Positions 40,350 through 49,063 of a stretch of DNA of 64,000 nucleotides are shown piece after piece; the stretch's first letter is position 1; each line of letters begins with the position of its first letter. Origin of the DNA: DASSUW01 sp963849695. Its GTDB lineage: Bacteria > Actinomycetota > Thermoleophilia > Solirubrobacterales > Solirubrobacteraceae. The stretch covers positions 434,001 through 498,000 of the forward strand of contig CAWKIT010000016.1 of assembly GCA_963849695.1 (NCBI GenBank), read 5' to 3'. A program made the position numbers and the translations under genes. The notes under the pieces were generated by a model. It did not search any database. It had not been told where the DNA came from and worked only from the letters and a program-made list of their open reading frames with translations.

Positions 40350-41061
40350 TTGAGAAAGTACCTGATGGCAGCCGTTGCGGCTGTCGCTGCTCTGTCCATG
40401 ACTGCGGTCGCGATCGCACAGACCCAGGCTCCACAGCCGACGAGTAAAATCACCGTGTCGCCGAAGAAGGCCGGCACCAAGTCCAACCCCAAGCCGGTCG
40501 CCCTCGGGATCTTCGTGGAGAACCCGGCCGAGAGCAAGACGACGGCGAGCAAGATCCAGATCGATCTTCCCAAGACGCTCCGGGTGAGCGGCAGGGGACT
40601 CAAGAAGTGCTCCCTGAGCGTCCTCGCACAGAGCGGGACGGACAACTGCCCGCCGAAGTCCATCGTCGGCGACGGCGTGGCCCACGCGATCTTCGGCCCG
40701 CACGCCGCTTCGCCGACTCAGCTGACGCTTAACGTCACCGCCCTCGTCGGTGGGCCGAAGAACGTCTACTTCTATGTCACCGTGGGCAGCATCCGCGGTG
40801 TCCTGAACGCCAAGGTCACCAACGAAGGCCGGCGGCTCACGATGTCGATCCCGGCGAGCCTCAAGAAGCCGGACGGCGTGACGTACTCCGCGCTCACCGA
40901 CTTGGACGTCGACATCACGCGCAGCCAGCAGGGCCGTGAGGAGCATCGGCTGCAGTGGTGGCAAGCACACCGTCAAGGTCAAGCTGACCTACGAGGCGAA
41001 TCCCGTGCCGCCGCCGGTCTCGAGCGCGACGGCCACGGGCAGCGCGAAGTGCAGCAAGTAG
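40350..41061 (+). pseudogene. secreted protein of unknown function with one frame break
   Basis: TTG 40350 has GGAGGG 6 nt upstream and opens a signal peptide (KYLMAAVAAVAALSMTAVAIAQ). The mature part is beta-rich with conserved-looking cysteines (GLKKCSLSVLAQ, TDNCPPKSIVGDG). The first frame loses sense near 40930; in the +1 frame the protein continues VRSIGCSGGKHTVKVKLTYE and ends SATATGSAKCSK at TAG 41059, just before a strong terminator. One extra base restores a 236-residue protein. Similar secreted beta proteins are common in this lineage, but I know no function. Confidence 0.7.
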
Positions 41062-41090
41062 TCGCACTCGCTGACTGAAGTCCTGTTATG

Positions 41091-41114
41091 AAGGCCCCGC
41101 TCCGGCGGGGCCTT
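41091..41114 (+). terminator. intrinsic terminator after the secreted protein gene
   Basis: AAGGCCCCGC (41091-41100) and GCGGGGCCTT (41105-41114) form a perfect 10-bp hairpin with a TCCG loop, followed by CGTCGTTCTT. Confidence 0.85.
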
Positions 41115-41137
41115 CGTCGTTCTTAGACTCCATCCCC

Positions 41138-42496
41138 GTGTGGCTGATCGCTCACGGGATCGTCGGGCGCGCGGATCTGCCGATCCCGCTCGCCTGGTTC
41201 GCGGTCGCCGCCGCGGTGGTGCTGGTGATCTCGTTCCTGGCGCTCGCGGCCGGCTGGTCGCGGCCGCGGCTCGAGCGGGTGCCCGAGCGGGCGCTCGTGC
41301 GCATCCCGCTCCTTCTCGAGCTGCTGCTGGGCGCCGCCGGCGTGTTCGTGTTCGCGGTCACCGTGTACGCCGGCCTGGCGGGGACCGACACCCAGACCGA
41401 CAACCTGGCGCCGACCGCGGTCTACGTCGGCTTCTGGGTCGGGATCCCGTTCCTGACGCTGTTGTTCGGGGACGTGTTCCGGCTCCTGAGCCCGTGGCGT
41501 GCGATCGGCCGTGCGACCGGCTGGCTCGCCGGCCGCTTCGCGCGCGGAGCGCTCCCCGAGCCGCTGCCGTATCCGGACAAGCTCGGTCACTGGCCCGCCG
41601 CCGCAGGCCTCGTCGGCTTCGCGATCTGCGAGCTGTGCTGGGCGGCGGCGAAGGACCCGGGGCCGCTCGCGACCCTGATGCTCGTCTACCTGGCGATCCA
41701 GCTGGTGGGGATGAGCCTGTACGGCGTCGAGCCGTGGACGCGCCGCGGCGACGCCTTCGGCGTCTGGTTCTCGCTCCTCGCCCGGATGGCGCCGGTCGCC
41801 CGGCGGGCGGACGGGCGGCTCGTCCTGCGCCCGCCGGTGATCGGCGCCACCGGCCTGGTGGCGCTCGCCGGCACGACCGCCGTGCTGCTGACGGCGATCG
41901 GCACCACCGCCTACGACGGCGCCAAGGAGGGGCCGCTCTTCAACGGCTGGATCGGCGACCTCCAGGACGCGTTCACCGGCCTCGGGCTGTCGAAGGGCCT
42001 CGGGCTCGAGCTCGCGTTCGTCGTCGGCCTCGCGGTGTCGCTCGCGGTGGTGACGGCGATCTGGGTGACCGGCGTGCTCGGCATGCCGCGCCGCGACCTG
42101 CGGCTGAGCCGGGTGGAGCTCGGCCGGCGGTTCGTGCACACGCTGATCCCGATCGCCGCCGCCTACCTGGTCGCTCACTACTTCTCGCTGCTCGCCTACA
42201 ACGGCCAGTCACTGTGGAGCCTGGCGTCCGACCCGCTGGGTGACGGCTCGGACCTGTTCGGCGGGGCCGGCGCGGCGATCGACTACTCGATCGTGTCTGC
42301 CACCGCGATCGCCTACGTGCAGATCGGCGCGCTCGTGGCCGGCCACGTCGCCGCGCTCGTCCTCGCCCACGACCGCGCGCTGGTCGTCTACGGGAGCGCG
42401 CGGGGCGCGACCGTGTCGCAGGTGGTCATGCTGCTCGTGATGGTCGTCTTCACGGTGCTCGGCATCGCCCTCCTGTCGGAGGCGCTGGAGGCGTGA
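41138..42496 (+). CDS. polytopic membrane protein (fenitrothion-hydrolase-like annotation group)
   Basis: 452 residues with about ten to twelve transmembrane helices. I recognise it only as the actinobacterial membrane protein often labelled 'fenitrothion hydrolase', a name taken from one pesticide-degrading relative; its true role is unknown. Conserved-looking blocks are FGDVFRLLSPWRAIGRATGW, YGVEPWTRRGDAFGVWFSLLAR and AHYFSLLAYNGQSLWSLASDP. A TAGACT box (41124-41129) is 8 nt before the GTG start, so the mRNA may be leaderless. The stop overlaps the next small gene. Confidence 0.82.
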   Translation: MWLIAHGIVGRADLPIPLAWFAVAAAVVLVISFLALAAGWSRPRLERVPERALVRIPLLLELLLGAAGVFVFAVTVYAGLAGTDTQTDNLAPTAVYVGFWVGIPFLTLLFGDVFRLLSPWRAIGRATGWLAGRFARGALPEPLPYPDKLGHWPAAAGLVGFAICELCWAAAKDPGPLATLMLVYLAIQLVGMSLYGVEPWTRRGDAFGVWFSLLARMAPVARRADGRLVLRPPVIGATGLVALAGTTAVLLTAIGTTAYDGAKEGPLFNGWIGDLQDAFTGLGLSKGLGLELAFVVGLAVSLAVVTAIWVTGVLGMPRRDLRLSRVELGRRFVHTLIPIAAAYLVAHYFSLLAYNGQSLWSLASDPLGDGSDLFGGAGAAIDYSIVSATAIAYVQIGALVAGHVAALVLAHDRALVVYGSARGATVSQVVMLLVMVVFTVLGIALLSEALEA

Positions 42497-42636
42497 CCCC
42501 GCTCGCGCATGCCGGTCATGTTCTCGTCGACCTCCTCTACGCGGTGCCGCTGCTCATCCTGTTCGGGCTGCTGCTGGTCGGCAAGCTGCGCGAGCGGCGC
42601 GCGCGCGCCAAGCGCGCCGACGGGCCCGGCGTTTGA
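42493..42636 (+). CDS. 47-residue single-helix membrane protein
   Basis: The GTG overlaps the preceding stop (GTGA). The product starts VTPLAHAGHVLVDLLYAVPLL, has one transmembrane helix (LLILFGLLLVGKL), and ends with a basic tail (RERRARAKRADG). The two-gene arrangement, with translation coupling, suggests a subunit or assembly partner of the polytopic protein. Confidence 0.75.
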   Translation: MTPLAHAGHVLVDLLYAVPLLILFGLLLVGKLRERRARAKRADGPGV

Positions 42637-42666
42637 GGCCGCGGCGCGGGGGTACCTCGCGAAGGC

Positions 42667-42861
42667 ATGACCGCCGCCCAGCGCCACGACGAGCTGTTCG
42701 CGATCTGGAGCGCGGCCCGCGCGGAGGCGAACCTCGCCTACCAGGCCTGGTGTGACTTCCGCGGCGCCGCGGCCTACGCGGTCTACCGCGCGGCCGAGGA
42801 CCGGGCCGACGCCGCCGAGCAGGCGCTCGCCGCGACGCCCGCGCTGGCGCTCGCCGCCTGA
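42667..42861 (+). CDS. small helical protein, paralogue A
   Basis: 64 residues, helical. The core AYAVYRAAEDRADAAEQALA is shared almost exactly with the protein at 42974-43219 (SYAVYRAAQDREDAAQDTLA), and the upstream AYQAWCDF matches AYRRWRAA. The family is not recognised. It starts 30 nt after the membrane-peptide gene. Confidence 0.65.
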   Translation: MTAAQRHDELFAIWSAARAEANLAYQAWCDFRGAAAYAVYRAAEDRADAAEQALAATPALALAA

Positions 42862-42973
42862 GCCTCACGGGCGCACGCCCGGACCCGACGGTTCGTCAGA
42901 CAGGCAACCGTCCGGCGGACTCATGCGTAGAAGGGGGTGCCGGACGGGAAGTCAGTCCGGCGAGGAGCGAGCG

Positions 42974-43219
42974 ATGAGCAGCCACGAGCTCAAGACGCTG
43001 CTGGACCAGGTCGCGGACACGCGCGAGGTCGTGCTGCGCCGGCCGCCCGCCCGGATCGCCGACTTCGACCTGTGGATCGACGCCCGCGACGACGCGCGCG
43101 AGGCCTATCGCCGATGGCGCGCGGCGCCGGACGCCGACAGCTACGCCGTCTACCGCGCGGCGCAGGACCGCGAGGACGCCGCGCAGGACACGCTCGCCCA
43201 GCGGCCAAGCGGGGTCTGA
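42974..43219 (+). CDS. small helical protein, paralogue B
   Basis: 81 residues, charged and helical, with a GAGGAG site 7 nt before ATG 42974. It shares the AY-x2-W and YAVYRAAxDRxDAA blocks with paralogue A, so the pair is a tandem duplication that has diverged. No known domain; a small structural or partner protein is possible. It ends 5 nt before the convergent SCO1 gene. Confidence 0.7.
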   Translation: MSSHELKTLLDQVADTREVVLRRPPARIADFDLWIDARDDAREAYRRWRAAPDADSYAVYRAAQDREDAAQDTLAQRPSGV

Positions 43220-43224
43220 CCCCC

Positions 43225-43815
43225 TTACAGCCGCGCGAGGTCGTGCGCGAGCCGGCTCGGCGTGAGCTGCGAGGCCGGGAAGCCGATCCGCTGGCGACCC
43301 TCGCCGTCCACCACCACCGTGTAGGCGGAGTGCTCGCGCCCCTTGCGCTGAGGCGCGATCCCGAACGCCTCCCACACCGGCTCGAGCTGCTCGCGGGTCC
43401 CGAGCAGGAACTCCATCCGGCCGGTCATCGACTGCTCGAGCAGGAACGCGCGCGCCCGCGCCGGCGTGTCGTTGGCGGGATCGACCGACACGCCGACCAC
43501 CGGCACTTCGCGCCCGAGGTCGTCGAGCGCCCCGCGGATGCTCTGCACCTGCGCCGGGCACGTGTCCTCGCACGTCGAGTACACGAACGTGACCACCACC
43601 GGACGCCCGCGCAGGCCGCCCGCCGTCACCGATTCGCCGTCCTGGGTGGTGAGCTCGAAATCGGGCATCCGGGCGCCCGGCGGCCGGACCGCGCCCTCCC
43701 AGCCGGTCGCGGCAGGCGCGTCGTCGTCGCGCGAGGCAAGCCACACTCCGAACACCGCGCAGGCGGCGCACAGGCACAGGGTGGTGAGCGCGAGCAGGAC
43801 CCGTGTCGGGAGCAC
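43225..43815 (-). CDS. SCO1/SenC family copper chaperone
   Basis: 196 residues, anchored by an N-terminal helix (LLALTTLCLCAACAVFGVWL). The copper site is complete: Cys82 and Cys86 in YSTCEDTCPAQ and His162 in REHSAYTVVV. It delivers copper to cytochrome oxidase or acts as a thiol oxidoreductase outside the membrane. It is the third gene after the sensor kinase and response regulator on the same strand, so its expression may respond to that system. Confidence 0.9.
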   Translation of the reverse strand: MLPTRVLLALTTLCLCAACAVFGVWLASRDDDAPAATGWEGAVRPPGARMPDFELTTQDGESVTAGGLRGRPVVVTFVYSTCEDTCPAQVQSIRGALDDLGREVPVVGVSVDPANDTPARARAFLLEQSMTGRMEFLLGTREQLEPVWEAFGIAPQRKGREHSAYTVVVDGEGRQRIGFPASQLTPSRLAHDLARL

Positions 43816-43825
43816 GGGGCCAAGC

Positions 43826-44458
43826 TTAGGCTTCGGTCAGCCCGCGCCGGATCGCGTACCGGACGAGCTCGACGCGGTCGCGCATGCCGAGCTTGCGCAG
43901 CAGATTCGCGCGGTGCGACTCGACGGTCTTCTCCGCCAGGTGAAGCGTCTCGGCGATCTGCTTGTTGGTGTACGCCTCGGCGATCAGCTTCAGCACCTCC
44001 TGCTCGCGCGGCGACAGCGGCTCCTCCGGCCCGGTCGCGCTGTCCGACATCCACTCGCGGATCAGCGAGCGCTCGACGGCGTTGGTGAGGAACGCCTCGC
44101 CGCGATGCACCGCGCGGATCGCGTTCAGCAGGGCCTGGTCGACCTCGCGCTTGAGCACATAGCCCGAGACGCCCGCCTTCAGCGCGTCGAACACGTAGCG
44201 CTCGTCGTCGTGCATCGAGAGCGCGAGCACCTGGGTCTTGGGCAGGTGCGAGCGGATCTGGCGCGCGGCCTGCAGGCCGGTCATGCGCGGCATCGAGACG
44301 TCGAGCACGCACAGGTCGGGCCGCGTGGCGAGCGCCTGCTCGAAGGCGTCGACGCCGTCTTCCGCCTCGGCGACCACCTGCATGTCGGGTTGGCGCTCGA
44401 TCAGCAGCTTCAGGCCGCCGCGGACGATTCCGTGATCGTCGGCGATCAGGATCTTCAT
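43826..44458 (-). CDS. NarL/FixJ-family response regulator
   Basis: 210 residues. The receiver domain has acidic residues (IADDHG), the phospho-acceptor Asp53 (LCVLDVSMP) and KR (VLKREVD). The LuxR-type helix-turn-helix is PLSPREQEVLKLIAEAYTNKQIAE, then KTVESHRANLLRKLGM. The ATG overlaps the stop of the upstream kinase, its evident partner. Confidence 0.94.
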   Translation of the reverse strand: MKILIADDHGIVRGGLKLLIERQPDMQVVAEAEDGVDAFEQALATRPDLCVLDVSMPRMTGLQAARQIRSHLPKTQVLALSMHDDERYVFDALKAGVSGYVLKREVDQALLNAIRAVHRGEAFLTNAVERSLIREWMSDSATGPEEPLSPREQEVLKLIAEAYTNKQIAETLHLAEKTVESHRANLLRKLGMRDRVELVRYAIRRGLTEA

Positions 44459-45420
44459 GTCGCTCCCATGGATAGTTCGACGGTGGTCCCCTTGCCGGGC
44501 GCGGAGCGGATGTCCAGGCGCCCGCCCACGAGCAGCGCCCGCTCTCGCATGCCGGACACGCCGAGCCGCGCGCTGCCGTTCGGCGCGGCCACGAAGCCGC
44601 TCCCGTCGTCGCGCACGCGCAGCAGCGTGCGGCCCACGAACGAGAGATCGACGTCGACGTGCCGCGCGCCCGAGTGCTGCGCCACGTTCGACAGGCTCTC
44701 CTGCGTGACGCGGTAGATCACGAGCTCCTGCTCATCGCTCAGTGTCGGCACGGCGCCGTGGCGCCGGAACGTCGCCTGGATGCCGGTGCGGTCGCCGAAG
44801 TCGGCCACCTGTGAGGCGAGCGCGGGAACCAGGCCGTGGTCGTCGAGCGCCGTCGGCCGCAGCCGGCGGGCCAGATGCAACAGCTCCTCCATCGCCTGCG
44901 TGACGAGTTGCTGGGTCGCGCGCAGCTCCGCCTGCAGGCCGGGCGGAGCAGCATGGACGGTCGCCTGCAGGCGCAGCAGGATCGCGGTCAGCGACTGGTT
45001 GACCTCGTCGTGCAGATCCTGCGCGATCCGCGACCGCTCGACCTCCTGGGCGCGCAGCGCGGCGCGACCGGCCTCGCGCCGCTCGTGCTCGAGCCGCTCG
45101 AGCATCCGATTGAAGCCGGCTGCCAGGCGGCGCACCTCGTCGGCGGCGCCGGGCGTGACCTCGGCGCGCGTGCCCGGCGACGTGAGGTCGACGCTGCTCA
45201 TGGTCCCGACCAGCCGCTCGATCGGCTCGAGCCGGCGGCGCAGCAGGATCGAGTTGAGCAGGATCACCCCGAACACCGCGAGCGTGATGAGCAGCAGCCC
45301 TTCGGTGCTCGTGGCGTCCTTGAACCGGTCGTGGGCGACGATGGCCGCGACGAACGCGGTGAGGGCGACCAGCGCCGTGTTGACGGCGAGGACCTGGGTG
45401 AGGAGAGTGCGCGAGCGCAT
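44455..45420 (-). CDS. sensor histidine kinase, HisKA_3 type
   Basis: 321 residues. Two N-terminal membrane helices (about residues 9-28 and 42-60) enclose a very short loop, so little is sensed outside the cell. A HAMP domain follows. The phospho-accepting His137 is in SRIAQDLHDEVNQSL, with N box SNVAQHSG and G box DDGSGFVAAPNG then RLGVSGMRERAL. Partner of the regulator at 43826-44458. Confidence 0.93.
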   Translation of the reverse strand: MRSRTLLTQVLAVNTALVALTAFVAAIVAHDRFKDATSTEGLLLITLAVFGVILLNSILLRRRLEPIERLVGTMSSVDLTSPGTRAEVTPGAADEVRRLAAGFNRMLERLEHERREAGRAALRAQEVERSRIAQDLHDEVNQSLTAILLRLQATVHAAPPGLQAELRATQQLVTQAMEELLHLARRLRPTALDDHGLVPALASQVADFGDRTGIQATFRRHGAVPTLSDEQELVIYRVTQESLSNVAQHSGARHVDVDLSFVGRTLLRVRDDGSGFVAAPNGSARLGVSGMRERALLVGGRLDIRSAPGKGTTVELSMGAT

Positions 45421-45556
45421 CTACTCAGTCATCGGCAGGGAACGAGCCCCTGATGAGGTATGCGGCTCACTCGCGCTCGCGAGCTCGTGCGAGCGCCCTG
45501 GTTACCGCTATCCTTTGTGAAGTCTTGAATCCTGACCAACTTCGAGGACTTTTCAC

Positions 45557-46741
45557 ATGAGCCGCAGCGGCGCGGAGGTGATCCGCGAGATCAAGAGCAA
45601 GGTCGAGGAGGTCGACCCCGCCCAGGTGAGCGAGCACCTCGGCAACGGGATCGTCCTCGTCGACGTGCGCGACAGCAACGAGTGGGACGCCGGGCACATC
45701 CCCGGCGCCAGGCACGTTCCGCGCGGCTACCTGGAGTCGCGGATCGAGGGCATCGCCGGCGCCGACCGCTCGCAGGAGATCGTCCTCTACTGCGCCACCG
45801 GCCAGCGTTCCGCGCTCGCCGCCCACACGCTCGAGGCGCTGCTCGGCTACGAGAACGTGAAGTCGATGACCGGCGGGATCACGCTGTGGAAGGACCGCGG
45901 CTACAAGGTCGAGGTCCCGAAGTCGCTGACCGCCGAGCAGCGCGAGCGCTACTCGCGCCACCTGCTGATCCCGGAGATCGGGGTCGAGGGCCAGACGAAG
46001 CTGCTGGAGGCGAAGGTGCTGCTGCTGGGCGCCGGCGGTCTCGGCTCGCCGACCGCGCTGTACCTGGCGGCCGCCGGGGTCGGGACGCTGGGCGTGGTCG
46101 ACGACGACGACGTCGACCTCTCGAACCTCCAGCGTCAGGTGATCCACACGACCGACCGGATCGGCGTGCCGAAGGTCGACTCCGCCGAGCAGTCGATCAC
46201 CGCGATCAATCCGGACGTCGAGGTCGTCAAGTACAAGACCCGCCTCGACGCCTCCAACATCATGGAGATCATCGACGGCTACGACGTGATCGTCGACGGC
46301 GTCGACAACTTCCCGACGCGCTACCTGCTCAACGACGCCACGGTGCGGCTCGGCATCCCGGTCGTGTCCGCCTCGATCCTCGGCTTCGACGGCCAGCTCT
46401 CGGTCTTCAAGCCGCACGACGGCCCGTGCTACCGCTGCCTGTACCCGGTGCCGCCGCCCGCCGAGCTGGCGCCGTCGTGCGGTGCGAACGGCGTCCTCGG
46501 CGTGCTGCCGGGGACGATGGGCCTGCTGCAGGCGACCGAGGTCGTCAAGCTCGTGACCGGCGCCGGCGAGCCGCTCGTCGGGCGGCTCCTGCTCTACGAG
46601 GCGCTCGGCGCCACGTTCACCGAGCTCAAGGTCCGCCGCGACCCCGAGTGCCCGATCTGCTCGCGCGAGCCGTCCGAGATCGCCGACGAGGAGTTGGGCG
46701 TCTTCCCGGACTACGAGGCGTTCTGCGCCGCTGCCGGGTAG
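45557..46741 (+). CDS. moeZ: MoeZ-like adenylyltransferase/sulfurtransferase with rhodanese domain
   Basis: 394 residues. The rhodanese domain is N-terminal here (Cys79 in VLYCATGQRS), followed by a ThiF/MoeB E1-like domain (GAGGLGSPTALYL nucleotide motif; zinc cysteines CYRCLYP and CPICSRE; SCGANGVLGVLPG). Usual MoeZ order is the reverse, ThiF then rhodanese. It activates the C-terminal GG of a small carrier protein and moves sulfur to it. The MoaD-like gene 13 nt downstream is the evident substrate. A TATCCT box (about 45507) could be the promoter. Confidence 0.88.
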   Translation: MSRSGAEVIREIKSKVEEVDPAQVSEHLGNGIVLVDVRDSNEWDAGHIPGARHVPRGYLESRIEGIAGADRSQEIVLYCATGQRSALAAHTLEALLGYENVKSMTGGITLWKDRGYKVEVPKSLTAEQRERYSRHLLIPEIGVEGQTKLLEAKVLLLGAGGLGSPTALYLAAAGVGTLGVVDDDDVDLSNLQRQVIHTTDRIGVPKVDSAEQSITAINPDVEVVKYKTRLDASNIMEIIDGYDVIVDGVDNFPTRYLLNDATVRLGIPVVSASILGFDGQLSVFKPHDGPCYRCLYPVPPPAELAPSCGANGVLGVLPGTMGLLQATEVVKLVTGAGEPLVGRLLLYEALGATFTELKVRRDPECPICSREPSEIADEELGVFPDYEAFCAAAG

Positions 46742-46754
46742 CCTGACCGCCCGC

Positions 46755-47027
46755 ATGGCGACGATCAAGGTTCCCCCTGTGCTGCGCCCGTCCGTGGGCG
46801 GCGAGAAGGAGGTGGCGGCGGCCGGCGACACGGTCGGCGCCGTCCTGCAGGACCTCGCGCAGCAGCACCCCGCGACCGAGGAGCAGCTGTTCGGGCCGGA
46901 TGGCTCGCTCAACCGCTACGTCAACGTGTACCTGAACGACGAGGACGTCCGGGTGCTCGACGGGCTCGACACCGGCGTCGGCGAGTCCGACACCCTGGTG
47001 ATCCTCCCGGCGATGGCCGGCGGGTGA
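46755..47027 (+). CDS. MoaD/ThiS/CysO-like sulfur carrier protein
   Basis: 90 residues, beta-grasp fold, ending in the diagnostic MAGG. NRYVNVYLNDEDVRVLDGL and DTLVILPAMAGG are typical of CysO, the sulfur carrier of an alternative cysteine synthesis route, rather than of MoaD in molybdopterin synthesis. CysM and Mec homologues would confirm this but are not adjacent. Its stop overlaps the GNAT gene. Confidence 0.87.
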   Translation: MATIKVPPVLRPSVGGEKEVAAAGDTVGAVLQDLAQQHPATEEQLFGPDGSLNRYVNVYLNDEDVRVLDGLDTGVGESDTLVILPAMAGG

Positions 47028-47464
47028 TCCGCGAAGCCCACCGCGGCGAAGCGGCCGCCCTGGCCACCGGCTATGAGTGGCTGTTCGCGCCGCCCGGCAT
47101 CAGACCGGAGGGTTGGGAGGCCGCGCGCGCGTCTACGCGGCTCGACCGGCTCGTCGACTCGGAGGACGCGACGATGCTCGTGGCCGAGGTCGACGGCGCG
47201 GTGGTCGGCATCTGCTCGGTCTACCTCGACATCGAGTCCGTGCGGTTCGGCCGGCGCGCATGGGTCGAGGACCTTGCCGTCCATCCCGACCACCGCTCGG
47301 CCGGGTACGGCAAGGCGCTGCTCGACGCCGCCAAGGACTGGGCGCGCGAGCGCCGCGCCACCCACCTCGAGCTCGACTCCGGCGAGGCGCGCGCGGACGC
47401 GCACCGCTTCTACGAGCGCGAGCAGCCCAGCTACCGGTCGATCTGCTTCGGCTGGGAGCTCTGA
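47024..47464 (+). CDS. GNAT-family N-acetyltransferase
   Basis: 146 residues. The acetyl-CoA motif is VEDLAVHPDHRSAGYGKALLDAA (a variant of Q/R-x2-G-x-G/A with SAGYGKA). It starts with GTG overlapping the carrier stop (GTGA). The substrate is unknown; the operon position suggests a link to sulfur or cysteine metabolism, but only weakly. Confidence 0.85.
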   Translation: MIREAHRGEAAALATGYEWLFAPPGIRPEGWEAARASTRLDRLVDSEDATMLVAEVDGAVVGICSVYLDIESVRFGRRAWVEDLAVHPDHRSAGYGKALLDAAKDWARERRATHLELDSGEARADAHRFYEREQPSYRSICFGWEL

Positions 47465-47467
47465 CCG

Positions 47468-48019
47468 CTACGAGCCCGTCAGCAGCGGGGCCGCGTCGCG
47501 GACCAGCGACTCCCGGTCCGCGACCAGCATGGTGATCGCGCACGGGCCGGCCAGCGCGGTGGCGATGACGCCGCCGTCGAGCCCGGTGCGCAGGCGGCCC
47601 GGCTCGGCGCCGATCATGATGTCCTCGCCGGGGACGCCGGCTCGCTCCTCGGCGCGCTTGGAGCTGCGCAGGAACGTCTCCGTGCTGCCGGTCTCCTCGT
47701 TGGCGTTGATGACGACCACGGCCACGCCGTTGAGTCTGCCGCGCCGCACGAGGACCCTGGCGTCGTAGCCCTCCCAGCGGTGGCCGGCCTGTGCGCGGAC
47801 CTGGTCGGCGAACCGCCGGAGGGCCCGGCGGTCACCGGCGACGATCCGGTAGTCCTCCGGCGGCGTGCCGATGACGTCGCGCGCCTTGACCGCCGGCGTT
47901 CCCTGCGGGCAGGCCGGGCTCTCGGACGAGCCGGCCCTTGGTGGCTCCTCCTGCTCGTCGCCACCGCATGCCAGGCCCGAGAGCGCCAGCGCCGCCACGA
48001 TCACCGCGATCCGCCGCAT
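47468..48019 (-). CDS. lipoprotein of unknown function
   Basis: 183 residues with a lipobox, LALSGLACGG, giving a lipid-modified cysteine at about residue 18. The mature part is mixed alpha/beta and includes RVLVRRGRLNGVAVVVINANEETG. I do not recognise the family. It is convergent with the GNAT gene. Confidence 0.75.
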   Translation of the reverse strand: MRRIAVIVAALALSGLACGGDEQEEPPRAGSSESPACPQGTPAVKARDVIGTPPEDYRIVAGDRRALRRFADQVRAQAGHRWEGYDARVLVRRGRLNGVAVVVINANEETGSTETFLRSSKRAEERAGVPGEDIMIGAEPGRLRTGLDGGVIATALAGPCAITMLVADRESLVRDAAPLLTGS

Positions 48020-48166
48020 GCACAGCCGCGTACCCCGAACGGCCGGGCTCTACCGCGGGACGGTGGTGGATGAGCGCGAAGACGGGCGCGTGGTACACGC
48101 GCCGGCGAAGAGTCGAGTCTGCCGTACCTCGATGAGTCTGGCCCTGCCCTACGGTCTTAGTTCGCG

Positions 48167-49063
48167 ATGACTGGCGAATCCGCGATCCGGTTGCGGGGGG
48201 TCGTCAAGCGGTTCGGGGCGTTGACCGCCGTCGACGGCCTGGACCTCGACGTCCCGTACGGCACCTGCGTCGGGCTCCTGGGCCCGAACGGCGCCGGGAA
48301 ATCGACGACCATGAAGGCGCTCACCGCGCAGGTGATCGCCGACGAGGGCGAGCTCGAGGTGCTCGGCTACCGCCTGCCCGACGACTCCAAGCAGGCGCGC
48401 GCGCTGATGGGAGTCGTGCCGCAGCTCGACAACCTCGACGTGTCGCTGACCGTCGAGCAGAACCTGCTGGTCTTCGCCCACCTCTACCGCGTGCCGGCCG
48501 GCCGCCGCAAGGAGGCGATCGAGCGCACGCTCGCCCTCGCCAACCTGACCGAGCGGCGCGACTCGAAGGTCGACGAGCTGAGCGGCGGCATGCGCCGGCG
48601 GCTGCTGATAGCCCGTTCGCTGCTCCACGAGCCGCGGCTGCTGCTGCTCGACGAGCCGACCGTCGGGCTCGACCCGCAGGTGCGCCAGGAGCTGTGGGCG
48701 CTGATCGACCGGCTGCGCTCCGAGGGCGTGTCGATCCTCATGAGCACGCACTACATCGAGGAGGCCGAGCGCCTCTGCGACCAGGTCACGATCATGTCGC
48801 ACGGCAAGTCCGTCGCCGTCGGCCCGCCGCGCGAGCTGATCGCCGAGTACGCCGGGCCGGAGGCGGTCGAGGTCTACGGCTCGCCGATGCGGCTCACCGA
48901 GGTCGAGATCCTCGCCCGTGAGCGCGGCTGGCGCACGCGCCGCACCGGCACGTCGGTGTCGATCCTGCAGGCCAACGGCGCCGCCGCCGAGCTCGAGGGC
49001 GAGCCGCGCGTGACCAACCTCGAGGACGTCTTCGTGCTGCTGACCGGGGAGGAGATCAGCTGA
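48167..49063 (+). CDS. ABC transporter ATP-binding protein (NodI/DrrA-like)
   Basis: 298 residues. Walker A is GPNGAGKST, the Q loop VVPQLDN, the signature LSGGMRRRL, Walker B LLLLDEPTVGLDP and the H loop MSTHYIEEAE. It energises the ABC-2 permease that follows directly (stop/start overlap at 49063). Substrate unknown: polysaccharide, lipid or drug export all occur. Confidence 0.93.
   Translation: MTGESAIRLRGVVKRFGALTAVDGLDLDVPYGTCVGLLGPNGAGKSTTMKALTAQVIADEGELEVLGYRLPDDSKQARALMGVVPQLDNLDVSLTVEQNLLVFAHLYRVPAGRRKEAIERTLALANLTERRDSKVDELSGGMRRRLLIARSLLHEPRLLLLDEPTVGLDPQVRQELWALIDRLRSEGVSILMSTHYIEEAERLCDQVTIMSHGKSVAVGPPRELIAEYAGPEAVEVYGSPMRLTEVEILARERGWRTRRTGTSVSILQANGAAAELEGEPRVTNLEDVFVLLTGEEIS

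Noticed and set aside
45470..45495. CGCTCG/CGAGCG palindrome upstream of moeZ
   Set aside because: Such CG-rich palindromes are frequent by chance here, and it lies at no fixed distance from a promoter.
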